Assembly (NCBI RefSeq): GCF_019059575.1
Contig: NW_024881501.1
Span: forward strand, 1,612,001 to 1,676,000
Direction of reading: 5' to 3'
DNA length: 64,000 nucleotides
Source: Amphibalanus amphitrite
Taxonomy: Eukaryota > Arthropoda > Thecostraca > Balanomorpha > Balanidae
Shown: piece by piece, positions 53,159-63,988 of the stretch
How positions within the stretch are numbered: the stretch's first letter is position 1
Layout of the letters: the number at the start of each line of letters is the position of its first letter
Notes under the pieces: model-generated
Seen by the model: only the letters and a program-made list of their open reading frames with translations
The model's database searches: none
What the model was told of the DNA's origin: nothing
Program-made: the position numbers and the translations under genes

Positions 53159-55729
53159 CAGGGGCGGTCGCAGACTTGGAGTTTGGGGGGGGGCCAACTT
53201 GGCAAAGGGGCCCCTGCGCTGACCCGGGGGGCCCGGTGCTAGCTTAAAGGGGCCCACGGGCGTAGTGCACGGGTGCAGAAATCCAGGCCATGGCCGGTGA
53301 AGCGGGGGGGGGGGGGGTAGGGAGCGGCACCCGAGCGAAGGCTCATTGCGAGCTTTGAGGATGTTCCATGTCGAAAAGGTACCGATAAGTGCATTTTAAA
53401 GCATTGATAATGCCAATAACTCACGCAAATGTGAATGGACTACCGCAAAAGTAAAGACGGCTAACTTTGCCATTTTCTGAGATCATCGTGCTAAAACTTT
53501 TGACAGTGGGTCATCGGGATCTGTTCACTGTTCAATCACACGTGTTCCGTTTCATTTTTGTTTTTTAGGTACCTTAACCTACTTGAGCACAAATGTAAGT
53601 TTTGAAGACCATTACAGTAGCAAATGCTTCGAAAGATGGATAGTGGGCAAAATATCCTAAATTTGTCGTGCTGCATGGAAAGTAGTGTTGCTGAGAAAAG
53701 GGGGTTTGTTCCAGATTATTGTGGATGCAGAATACATTGTCTGCACCCTATGCAGAATTATTGTTGGTGCAACTACGCCCACTGCACCCATGGTTCCTAC
53801 ACTTATGGGCCCATCGATAGCGCTTCGGCGATACCTATCGCCTAGATGCTGCAATGGGGCCCTTATAGTACGGTGTCAGACCCCCAGAGGCCGGCGTTGG
53901 ATCCAAGGGTCAGCGAAGGGCCTCAAAGGGCCCAGGTAGGGCCCCAGAGGCTGATGTGGGCCTTCAGAGGCAAGTGCGTGACGTCCAAAGGTAAGGCTTG
54001 AGCCCCCAGAGACCATAATAGGGCCATCAGTGGCCGGTGTAGAGACCTCATAGGCCAGTTTTGGGCCCCCTCAGAGGCTAGTGTGGGGCCTCAGGTGTCG
54101 GTATGAGGCACTTAAAGACCGTTATGGGTCCTCAGAAACCGGCATCAATCCTTCAGAAGCCAGTACGGGGCCCTCAGAGGCACATAAGGGTCAGTTTGGG
54201 TCCCAGAGACAGAAATAGGACCAACAGAGGCCGGTGTGGGACCTTTAGAGGCTGGTTGGTTTGGGCCCTTAGGGGCCAGTTTAGGGCCCTCAGAGACCAG
54301 TACAGGGCCTCCAAAGGGCAGTTTGAGACCATCAGAGACCGAATTGGGCACTCAGAGGCTAATCTAATGTGGGTCCTTACAGGCCAGCATGGAGCCCTCA
54401 GAGGTTAGCGTGGGGCCATAAAAGACCGACATGGGCCGGCGTTGGACCCCAGAGGCCAGTAGAGGGCCCTCAAAGGCCAAGATGGGCCCTCAGAGGCCGA
54501 TGCGGGCCCTTAGAGGCCGGCATCAGGTCTTCAGAAGCCCGTGCGGGGCCCTCAGAGGCTAAGGTGGGTCCTTACAGGACAGCACGGGCCCTCAGAAGTC
54601 AGTGTGGGGCCCAAAAAGATCGGCATGGGCCGGCGTTGGACTCCAGAGGCCAACAGAAGGCCCTCAAAGGCCAATATGGGCCCTCAGAAGCCGATGCTGA
54701 CCCTTAGAGGCCGGCATCGGGTCTTCAGATTCCAGTACGGGGGGCCCTCAGAGGCTAATGTGGGCCTTTACAGCCAGCATGGGGCCCTCAAAGGTTAGAA
54801 TGGGACCCTAAAAGACTGGCATTGGCCGGCGTTGGACCCCAGAGGCCAGCAGAGGGCCCTCAAAGGCCAAGATGGGCCCTCAGAGTCCGATGCGAACCCT
54901 TAGAGGCCCGCATCGGGTCTTCAGAATCCAGTGTGGGGCCCATAGAGGCTAATGTGTGTCCTTACAGGCCAGCATGGGGCCCTCAGGTCAATGTGGGGCC
55001 TAAAAGACCGGTACGGGCCGGCGTTGGACCCCAGAGGCCAGGGGAGGGCCCTCAAAGGCCAAGATGGGCCCTCAGACGCCGATGCGGGCCCTGAGCGGCC
55101 GGCATTGGGTCTTCAGAATCCAGTGCGGGGGGCCCTTAGAGGCTAATGTGGGTCCTTACAGACCAACATGGGGCCCTTATAGGTCTGTGTGGGGCCCTAA
55201 AAGGCCGGCATGGGCCGGCGTTGGACCCCAGAGACCAGCGGAGGGCCCTCAACGGCCAAGATGGGCCCCAGAGGCCGATGCGGGCTCTCAGAGGCCGACA
55301 TCGGGTCTTCAGAATCCAGTGCGGGGCCCTCAGAGACACTTAAAGGTTAGTCTTGGGACTCGAGAGACAGAAATGAGGCCACCAGAGGCCGGTTGGGCCC
55401 CTGAGGCCGGTTTAGGGGCCCTCAAAGGCCAGTGGAGGGCCCTCAGAGGTCAATGTGGGTCCTCAGCGGTCAATGTGGACGCTTGACCGCCACTGAAGGG
55501 CCCTCAGAGGTCAGTGTAGGACCCTCAAAGACTGGTATGGGAGCTGTTAATGGCTGGCGTGGGTTTCTCGAGCCTCGTGACAATCGAATACGGGCCAGGG
55601 CCCCATACGGCCATGGGGGCCCATCGGTTGTTTGGGGGGGGCCAAATGATATGATGGCCCCCCCTGATTTGCCTTTGGGGGGGGGGGCCATGGCCCTGAT
55701 GGCCCCCCCCCCCCCTGCGACCGCCACTG
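53159..55729. mobile_element. Non-autonomous hAT element, 2.6 kb, filled by a minisatellite
   Basis: Ends CAGGGGCGGTCGCAG and (reverse complement) CAGTGGCGGTCGCAGG, flanked by a perfect 8-bp duplication GTAGCTTA (53,151-53,158; 55,730-55,737). The paralogous sequence at 51,290-51,435 lacks the element, showing one GTAGCTTA only. Poly(G)/poly(C) tracts lie near both ends. No transposase. Confidence 0.93.
53870..55560 (+). repeat. Minisatellite GGGCCCTCAGAGGCCRGTGT (about 28-30 bp)
   Basis: About 55-60 imperfect units over 1.7 kb, with a clear higher-order block of roughly 190-200 bp repeated four to five times between 54,360 and 55,330 (each with TGGGCCGGCGTTGGACCCCA). The same unit appears in reverse orientation at 58,900-59,790. 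Confidence 0.93.
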
Positions 55730-55764
55730 GTAGCTTAGGTATATGTATCGTCACCCTTGCAGCT

Positions 55765-56140
55765 GTAACTTTAGCTATTTTTTTTTATGAATTTAGTCCG
55801 AACCTTTTGATAGGAAGGATTCACAAGGACAGAGCCACCGCTAAGCGACTGCTTGTTGCCGTGACCCTGCCCTCTACCCTCCGATCGCGCAATTCCAGTT
55901 CTATGGCAGAATTTAGAGTCCAAAGTTTAACGTGCGCACATAGCCGCGCACGGCCGGTCCCCTCACTGACTTCGCCTGGCTACGGCCTGCCACCAACCGC
56001 AACCATACCTACCTGTCAGGAGGCCCATAATTGTCAAGCGCCCGTCGCGCTTCGAACCCGGACTGTTATAGCCGGGAACGCGTGCTCTCACCACGCGGAG
56101 TCCAACGCTCTACCAACTGAGCTACGAGACCGGCCAATCC
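55765..56140 (-). mobile_element. tRNA-derived SINE, copy 3
   Basis: On the - strand: head TCTCGTAGCTCAGTTGGTAG with box B GTCCGGGTTCGAAGC, then the same body and tail as copy 2 but with many substitutions and a duplicated head segment. It lies just beyond the right end of the hAT element. Confidence 0.85.
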
Positions 56141-56574
56141 AATTTCAATCGCCCTTTCTCATCCACCCGTAGGTATTTAATTAATCGCATAGGGGATGTA
56201 CCTACTGAGAAGGAGCCGGAGCCGCCGGCCGCCGCTATTGACATCTTCTTTTCGATCACTCCGCATTAAACAATCGCCAGTCAAAGCCAACCGTTGAGAT
56301 TGGTAAAACCCTTCATTACTTTAGCGGTGGGCTGTACCTGAGTTCTCAGTTGAGTTCTCAGTTGTACCGTCGAACTGACCAGCATCATTAGGTATTCTTT
56401 TAAAAATGGTTTATTTCTGTTTACATGACTCCATATTGAATGACCGTTGCAAATAGTCACTTTTGAAATCCTTTATGGCCGATTTTTTTTAGGGGACGTC
56501 CCCCCCCCCGGATTCATCGACTGCCGGCGGGGTGGGAGCGTCCCCCGTCCCCCCGCTTTCGACGCCCATGCTAT
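56141..56574. other. Intergenic sequence, unclassified
   Basis: Contains the reverse relative of 51,180-51,250 at about 56,255-56,335, and near 56,161-56,224 a segment also found inside the hAT MITE copy at 56,974 (CCCGTAGGTATTTAATTAAT, reverse). C-run near 56,500. Confidence 0.5.
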
Positions 56575-57410
56575 CTATAAACACTCTCAAACATCGGTTT
56601 ATTGGAAAACATGACACACCCGAATATTGCACCTGTTACCCCTTTGTGTGACCCTGAGGTTATCTCAGGTCATGAAGGGTCACCAGCAGTTTTTTTAAAC
56701 TATTTCTTTTGAATTGATAGAAGAGACGACAGACGTGCTAGAGCGTTAAAAACATGTCAGATGTGTTCAACTCGGCGATACGGATCAACTGATATGCAGC
56801 ATGACCCTTTCCGGTCAGGCCATGCCCTGACCCGAGGTCAAATTTTCCAAATGACCTTAGAAGTCCGAATTTCATTCGACGCGACTCGACGAGGGGAACA
56901 CGTTGCTGGTAAAAGTAATGTCGTGGCTCCCTTCAGTCAAAATCTGTTACCTAAAACTTTTTTTCGTATAAACCAGGGATGCGGAGCCGTGGAAGTTTCA
57001 GACGGTCCGGCTCCGGCTCCGGCTCCGAGTAAAATGGTCCGGCTCCGGCTCCTTCTCAGTAGGTACATCCCCTATGCGATTAATTAAATACCTACGGGTG
57101 GATGAGAAAGGGCGATTGAAATTGGATTGGTACACGTTGCCTCTGTATTTGCATAACAAGGCTAATTTGAATAGTGAATACCACATGGCCTTGTTCTGTC
57201 AAACCGAACTAGGTCAATAATTTTTTCTTCTTAAAAAAAGAGCCGGAGTCACCCCCTTTTTTGACGGCTCCGGCTCCGGTTCCGGCTCCGGGCTATATTG
57301 TTTTACGGCTCCGGCTCCGGCTCTGGGCAAAATATGCCGGCTCCGGCTGCTCCGGCTCCGGCTCCGCACCCCTGGTATAAACGGCTATTTTTATATTTTT
57401 TGCCCTCTGG
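56575..57410 (+). repeat. TGACCT-rich dispersed repeat, split by a hAT MITE
   Basis: Reverse-orientation relative of 38,210-38,960: shared words include CAGGTCATGAA, GACGTGCTAGAGCG, GATACGGATC, GACC(C/G)TTTCCGGTCAGG and TTTTTGCCCTCTGG. The copy is broken at 56,973/57,375 by a 401-bp MITE. Confidence 0.78.
56974..57374. mobile_element. hAT MITE with (GGCTCC)n ends, copy 1
   Basis: Termini CAGGGATGCGGAGCCG and (reverse complement) CAGGGGTGCGGAGCCG. Perfect 8-bp duplication GTATAAAC (56,966-56,973; 57,375-57,382). Arrays of GGCTCC adjoin both ends, and the AT-rich centre includes TTGCATAACAAGGCTA. It is 401 bp and non-coding. Confidence 0.95.
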
Positions 57411-57885
57411 AACATGGAATATATCACATAGGACAGGAAAAAGGTTAACTGTGAAGGAACGGGAGGAGCTGACGATGACAAGCGCGATCTGACGGTGAGA
57501 TGAAGATCCTTGCGGAGGCTTGGTTACGGGGATAGTGGACACTTCACGACTTATTAGGCACTTCTGGTGTGAAAACAAAGGGCAATTAATAAACCCACTT
57601 TCGGTATCGGTCTCCATTATCGACACTTCAGCCTACCTACATACGTGCCGCGCTTGGATACGCTGCAATGCGTCTTCATGTCATATGTCAGGTTTGTAGT
57701 GGTATCGCAGCGATGTCGCTACCAGCAGCTACGCACCTCCGTCTTGAGGATGTAAGGTCATTATAGGGATGCCACTGTATAGAGACTCAGTGATGTCATA
57801 CAATTCCGTCACTTATGAACCGTACGTGCCACCACCTATCGGACAGCCATTGAACTAATAGCTTACAGCTTGTACAACAGATGTC
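57411..57885. other. Intergenic sequence without recognised features
   Basis: No gene, repeat family or RNA identified. Confidence 0.35.
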
Positions 57886-58210
57886 ACTATTTTGGATGAT
57901 ACAGTCTTGGATGCTGCGGTGCCAAAAATGTTTTTTGGATGATACGGTTTTGGATGCTGCACTCTTGGATGTTTCACTCTTGGATGCTGCAATTCCTCGT
58001 CCTTGGTTGCTGCCAATTTGGATGATACGATTTTGGATGCTGTGGTCCTGGATGTTGCAGTTTTGGATGTTTCGCTCTTGGATGCTCTGAATCATCCCTA
58101 AGGGGTCGGTTTTGGATGTTATTTGGACGTTTTGATCGCTGGATGCTAAGGTTTTGGATGTTGCGTCCCTTGGATGCTGCGCTCTTGGATGCTTCAATAC
58201 TCACCCATTC
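57886..58210 (+). repeat. TTGGATG array, solo end of the 42-45 kb palindrome family
   Basis: About twenty TTGGATG(C/A/T)T words, often 15 bp apart. Its right part (TTTTGGATGTTATTTGGACG … ATTCGGCCG) matches the reverse complement of 42,140-42,260. LDD/LDV-type peptide repeats read from it are an artefact. Confidence 0.82.
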
Positions 58211-58899
58211 GGCCGCCACCCTTGCAATGTCCGTGAAGTAGCGTCAGCAACAGCAACGAATATAGCGTCGGATTCAGAATCGCTTCAAAAACTCCTATTA
58301 GGTCAATTACTGGCGGATCCAAGCGGGGCATTAGGGGCATATGCCCCCCCCCGGACAGGAGCCTGGGGAGCATTCAGTACAAGTAGGTGTGCCCCCCCCC
58401 CCCCATTCAGACTTACACTTCTTACGCCTATAACGAGGAACTAAATAAAAATGGATTAGAAAGCCTTCCTACTTTTGTGAGCAGAATCGTTTTAGTAGCC
58501 TAAATTTAGTTGCCATTGCCTTTATTTTGTCTAAAGATATGTTGCTTCTTACCACAGGGGAGCAATGCCGCTTCAACCCTATTGACCGTATTGTCTAGCG
58601 ACGGCAGTCAATATTGCGCAAACTAGGAATCAGCCACCGCCTATGCTTGGGAATAGGGACGGTTAGAATACGATTTACCTGTGTGGCCGAAGCCAGCGCA
58701 GCGTAACCAAGGGGGGGGGGGGGGGGCACAAGGGGCACGTGCCACCTCATTAGATGCATGGTGCCCTATCAGGCCCGAGAGGCCCTGCAGTGCCACTTGG
58801 CCGCTCAGGGTCCAAGCGTGCCTTACTTCGACTGAGATAAGACCCGCAGGACTCGTGAGAGCACCTCACGGAGTCACGGGCTCCTGAGTCGCCACACAT
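58211..58899. other. Intergenic sequence with poly(C) and poly(G) tracts
   Basis: ACTGGCGGATCCAAG near 58,308 followed by C-runs (58,345; about 14 C at 58,390), and a G-run of about 15 near 58,712, look like decayed hAT-type element ends. No gene. Confidence 0.45.
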
Positions 58900-59790
58900 C
58901 ACACATCTCCATAAGGGCCCCACTCCGGCTTCTGAGGGCCCTGTGCTGGCCTCTGAGAGCCCTTGCTGACCTATTAAGTGTCAACTCTAATTAGGGTCCT
59001 GACCCATACCTGCCCGCATGGAACGGCTTCACACCACTACCAGTGTCTCTGAGGGCCCATAACGTGGCGCCTGTTGAGGGCCCAACACCACCAATCTGAG
59101 GGACTAGCACCAATGTTTTTAAGGCCCTACATCGGCGGCGGCTCTGAGGGTCCCACACTGGCGCCTCTGAAGGTCTTACACAAGCGCATCTGACGGCTAC
59201 CTATAACCTGCAACTCTGTGGGCCCCACACTGGTGACTCTGAGGGCTCCCAGCGACGCCTGAGAGTACCACGCTGGTCTCCAGGATCCCACAGGGCTCCT
59301 GAAGGCCTCTACCGACCCCTTACTGGCCTCTCGAAGACCCCTTGCCCCCATGCCTGTGTCTCTGAGGAGTGAGGACCCCCACAACGGTGCCTTTGAAAAA
59401 TGAAAGTCCACCGGCGACTGAGGGCTCCACACAGACACCTCTGAGGGCCCTACACCGCCACCTGTGAGACACCGGTGTCTATTTAGGCCCCACATCGACG
59501 ACTCTGAGGGTCCCACACCAGCGCTTCTGGGGCCCCACACCGGTGCCTCTGGCAGACAGCCACCGGTAACTGTAGGTCCTACACCGGTGACTCTCGAGGG
59601 CCCCACCGGCGTCTGAGAGTACCATGCCGATGTCTGAGGACTCCACAGGGCTCCTGAAGATAGTGCCGGCCCTCACTTGCCGGCCTGTGAAGACCCGATG
59701 GCATCATATGGCCCGTTACCGGCCTCTGAGGGCCCTTTGCCGGTCTCTGAGAGGCCCTACTGGGTTATTAAGCATTCGCGGCCTCGCGTT
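58900..59790 (-). repeat. Minisatellite, inverted relative of 53,870-55,560
   Basis: Units of GGCCTCTGAGGGCCC with 12-15 variable bases, about thirty copies. In reverse complement they match the GGGCCCTCAGAGGCC unit, but are more diverged. No hAT ends were found around this copy. Confidence 0.85.
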
Positions 59791-59799
59791 GATCAATTT

Positions 59800-60440
59800 T
59801 ACACACTGAAAATTTCATGACCCTGCCCCAAATGACCTGTAACCTGTGACCTACTTTTCGAAACCATGTTTGGCCGGAATCGCGATTCGGCGTAGGTATG
59901 ACGGCTCGCACTTGCCAAGCTTTTGCAGTCTTTTCGTGGTTTCAAGCGTTCAAACATGTGGTTTGATGTTGCTCCCATGTGTTAGGGTGTATGTCATGGT
60001 CGCCTGAAGGGCAGGTCAGGTCATTGACCTTTGATGAGGTCAATGACCTGGTTGACCCGGCTCACTTTTTCGAGTTTTGCATGTTTCTAGACTAGTTTTT
60101 GGAGCTGAATTCGAATTTAGCAACCATTGCGTTGGAACATCTACGAAGTAGTTTTGGTGTCTTCATAACATGTTACGAGGCTCAGCTGCTCAGAGGCGGT
60201 TGACACGTACCTACTGCGAATACTCGGCAGGACCCCTACTGGTTGGCCTGACCTGACCTGATCCGACCTGACCTAAATGCATAATGACATCATCTGTGAT
60301 CAAAACTAACATGATATTCGTGATCAGCACCCCGAAAAAAAACATAGCAGCCAGTAGCCGCACATTATACCTTTAACAGGTCCCGATTTTCCCGATTTCT
60401 GGGTCATTGACCTGACCTGGAAGGTTAACCGATGCCTATA
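59800..60440. repeat. AGGTCA-rich dispersed repeat
   Basis: Contains TGACCTGTAACCTGTGACCT, AGGTCAGGTCATTGACCT, TGACCTGACCTGATCC and similar strings. It is the same motif family as the 37,687-40,130 repeat; no protein is encoded. Confidence 0.7.
60018..60049. promoter_or_regulatory. Two perfect AGGTCAnTGACCT palindromes (EcR/USP-type sites)
   Basis: AGGTCATTGACCT (60,018-60,030) and AGGTCAATGACCT (60,037-60,049) are inverted AGGTCA half-sites with a 1-bp spacer, the ideal ecdysone receptor/USP element of arthropods. GGGTCATTGACCT at 60,401-60,413 is a third. They lie in a repeat with no gene nearby, so function is only an inference. Confidence 0.4.
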
Positions 60441-61180
60441 GGATCTATAACTTGGATATCATCGGCTTCCTCTCGTCACGGGCCGCCCGCTCGTTTTTTT
60501 TTTTCGCGAAGCTCTAGCTCGATCAGACGCCAAATGCGAGGGGGTCGTTCCACCCCCCCCCCCCCTCGTTGTACCGTCGAAGGACGCGAAACGACCTGTG
60601 CCGGCGAGGGTTAAATTGTCGTTTTTCTGTATTTCTTGTTTTACGCCAAATTTCGTTTAAAACTTTTCAACATCTTCAAAAATTTTATCCACGGCATTCA
60701 CCGTTCGATTCCTTATCAGCCTGGGCAAAAATGACCACAAAAATCCGACGGTTTTCATTTTACAACGATTTTACTTAACCACTACATTATGGCCTCAATT
60801 AGCCCCACCTTACGGTCTTGGACAAAGTTGAGAATAATGCCCTTTTCGACCGAAATTAGCGTACACTGACGTCCCAAAATCGAGAAAAAATTAAAACGAA
60901 CAAAAATAAATCCACAAAACCAAATGAAACTCTTACAGTTAGGCATCGTATGCATCGTATGTACTTACCTACCTACATTTCGTAAGGAGTTTTGTAGGAC
61001 TAAGCTATAGAGAATGTTGGTTTCACTTCAAGTTTTCTTGTAATCGCGTATACCTGGGCGATAACGGGATGTAACACGACCCCCCCCCCCCCCCGCCCGC
61101 CCTAAGTCAAAAGAGTTGGTGCCCCGACGCCTCTCCGAAGTCTGATTTCTTCTTCATATAACCCTAACAGAGATAACTCC
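60441..61180. other. Intergenic sequence with poly(C) tracts
   Basis: C-runs near 60,552 (about 13) and 61,081 (about 14). No gene or repeat family recognised. Confidence 0.4.
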
Positions 61181-61189
61181 TAACATAAG

Positions 61190-61515
61190 AACCCTACCTG
61201 AAACCTCTGTCGTCGCTCTGCGAGCCCTACCCGAGGCCCGCTTTGTCCCTTTCCGAGCCCTTCCTGAGACCCGCGCCGTTCGTCTGCGAACTCTACCTGA
61301 GACCCGCGCCGTTCGTCTGCGAACTCTACCTGAGACCCGCGCCGTTCGTCTGCGAACTCTACCTGAGACCCGCGCCGTTCGTCTGGGAACCCTCTACCTG
61401 AGACCCGCGCCGTTCGTCTGCGAACCCTCTACCTGAGACCCGCGTCGTTCGTCTGCGAACCCTCTACCTGAGACCCGCGTCGTTCGTCTGCGAACCCTCT
61501 ACCTGAGACCCGCGT
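61190..61515. repeat. Minisatellite ACCTGAGACCCGCGCCGTTC (about 36 bp)
   Basis: Eight or more units of ACCTGAGACCCGCG(C/T)CGTTC with GTCTGCGAACCCTCT, decaying at the left edge. Confidence 0.92.
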
Positions 61516-61559
61516 CGTCACCCTCCGCCGACAGGAGGCGTCCGGCACCTCTCCGCAGC

Positions 61560-61790
61560 TCGCTCACCGTCGCTGGCGTCAGGCGGAGACGGGCTCAGCG
61601 GCTCACTGCGCGGCCTCCCGGCACCTCTCGGCAGCAGCTCGGTCTCGGGGCTCACTGCGCGGCCGGCCGGCACCTCTCGGCAGCTCACTGCGCGGCCGGC
61701 CGGCACCTCACCGGGGCTCACTGCGCGGCCACCCGGCACCTCTCGGCAGCTCACTGCGCGGCCGCCCGGCACCTCTCGGCTGGCAGATAG
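61560..61790. repeat. Minisatellite GCTCACTGCGCGGCCGGCCG
   Basis: Five units of GCTCACTGCGCGGCC and (A/G)CCCGGCACCTCTCGGCA, directly following the previous array. Confidence 0.88.
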
Positions 61791-62020
61791 GCGCGCGCCG
61801 CTCCGCCGCTGCCGCAGGCCCAGGCAGTGGAGAGTGGGGTGCGGTGCACACAGCTGTGTGATTGCCCCCATGTGCCTACAGTGACGGGCCTGTGATGGCT
61901 CTCACATGTGCGCGATTGGTCAGCTGCTGTCCTCGGACTAGACTGGATCCCTGAACGGCATTCGTTAGGAGATTACGACTTATGTACGAGAGCGTAGCTT
62001 CTACATATATCAGTTCTGAT

Positions 62021-62451
62021 CAGGGATGCGGAGCCGTGGAAATTTCAGACGGCTCCGGCTCCGGCTCTGGCTCCGGGTAAAATGCCATGGCGGTTCCGGC
62101 TCCGGCTCCGGCTCCGAGTAAAATGGTCCGGCTCCGGCTCCGGTTCCAATCCTCAGTACATCATCTATGCAATTAAATACGGATGAAAGAAAAGAGACGA
62201 TGGAATAGGTGCACGTTGCTTCTGTATTTGCATAACAAGGCTATTTTCATATTTTGAATACCGCATGCTTTACTGCCTTGAACGTCAAACCGAACTAGCC
62301 ACTAGGTCAATAATTGTTTTCTCTCTTCAAAAAAATAAGGAGCCGGAGTCGCCCCCTTTTTTGACGGCTCCGGCTCCGGCTCCGGCTCCGGGCTATATTG
62401 TTTCACGGCTCCGGCTCCGGCTCCGGCTCCGGCTCTGGCTCCGCACCCCTG
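62021..62451. mobile_element. hAT MITE with (GGCTCC)n ends, copy 2
   Basis: Same family as 56,974-57,374: CAGGGATGCGGAGCCG … CGGCTCCGCACCCCTG, 431 bp, with a perfect 8-bp duplication GTTCTGAT (62,013-62,020; 62,452-62,459). GGCTCC copy numbers differ from copy 1 at both ends. Confidence 0.95.
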
Positions 62452-62459
62452 GTTCTGAT

Positions 62460-62827
62460 AGTCGAATTCAAGAGCCAGCAAGTTGGCCTCTAACATGATG
62501 TTCATGTAGAGGAGACCCGGGAGGTATGGGCCGGTTTTGTGAAAACGCAATTTTCTTCCAGTGGACACTGGGCAGTGGCTAGACCTGGTTTTTCACTCTG
62601 TGTACGTGAAAACGTGAAATTGCCTTTCGCCTGTAAAGTGTACCTGATACTAGGCATTTGGGATCAACTATTTTGTCTTGAGAATGATAACTTTAAATAA
62701 ATCATGCGCTTTTTCGATCAATATAAATACACCGGGAGGTATGGGCCGGTGCCATGTTTCATATCCTTTTCTCGATATTGAGATAATACCTACTTGTAGC
62801 TGGGCTCTATCTTGAGCTCTCTTAGCC
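62460..62827. other. Intergenic sequence; duplicated GGGAGGTATGGGCCGGT
   Basis: The string GGGAGGTATGGGCCGGT appears at about 62,519 and 62,734. Nothing else is recognised. Confidence 0.4.
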
Positions 62828-63988
62828 CGCGCCCCGCTGGGGGGGGGGGGGGACAGAATCTGCCCCCCTCCCGTTTTTCGCCAATAACTTCTAAACGCGT
62901 TACGCCAGCGACGTCAAACTTTCAGTACCTTATCATACATCAATTTGACACGTTCCCTGAAAATTTGAGTGAAATCCGTCGGAAAATTTTTGAGAAATTG
63001 ACGTTTTAGTGACGTCATGTTCGCCATTTTCGCCTCAAAAACGGCAAAATTTCAAACGCCGCTAACATCTTCATTTTTAAAGGAATGAAGACGTAACAAA
63101 AAAGGTTATACGTGATTCTACTTTGTTTATCAAATGGCTATCTCGGTTTTTTGAAAATTTTGGATTTTGGCCAAAATTTTTTTCCAAAAAAAAAAAACTG
63201 ACCTTTTTGGGAAAATATTTATTAAATCCAAAATTTTGAGTTTATCGAAAAAACGGGAATATATGTCAAAGAAGTGGTCTATGTGCACCAACATACCAAA
63301 TTTTAGAAGAATCGGTTCAAAAATGTGGGAGTTATTCAAAATTTTATGACGTCACGACACACAAAAATTTTGCAAAAATGATTTTTTTTGAAGTTTTAGA
63401 CCTCGCACGGAAACAAAAATAGCACCATTCGATTCGCCGTGAAAAACTGCATCGGATAGACACCTTTTTAGGCCTTAACAACCAACTTCAAAATTTGACC
63501 TCACTTGACCTGACCTTGACCTGACCTCGACGTGAAATTCATCCAGAGGTGGTCCATATCTTTTATTGAGTGTGCCTATTGAATTCCATGAGTAAAATGA
63601 CCCATAAAACATGTGTCGCACATGCCCTTTTCTATATTTTGTTTTTGGTGACCTGACCTGACCTGACCTGACCTTGACCTTGACCTTTGAATGACATTGT
63701 GTGCAACGAATATTGTCTTGGTAGTCTAAGAACACGTTTTGGGCAATCAGTCTCAGTCCATTCTTCGGCAACTACGGTGCAAGGCCGATACTGTAGAAAC
63801 TTGCATTTTGTACCCTTGACCTGACCTTGACCTGACCTCTGACCTACTTAAGCAAAAAAATTTGGGCTCTTAAGATCCGCCTTGTTGAGAGCCTTCGATT
63901 GCCGTTTTCCTCGTCTTTCTACGACCATCGGTTCGAAAGTTAGACAGGGGGGGCAGAATCTGCCCCCCCCCCCCCCCAGCAGGGCGCG
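62828..63988. mobile_element. TIR element with poly(G) inside its inverted repeats, 1.16 kb
   Basis: Left CGCGCCCCGCTG, 14 G, ACAGAATCTGCCCCCC; right, in reverse complement, CGCGCCCTGCTG, 15 G, CAGATTCTGCCCCCC. No clear target duplication, so superfamily unassigned. The interior is AT-rich and non-coding; its right third is dense in TGACCT (63,490-63,850). Confidence 0.75.

Noticed and set aside
57881-58090. Possible pentapeptide-repeat protein (LDDT-LDVA-LDVS pattern), also at 44,610-44,849
   Set aside because: A 15-bp DNA array (TTGGATG) within a mobile element gives this pattern by itself; the two loci read it in different frames and orientations.
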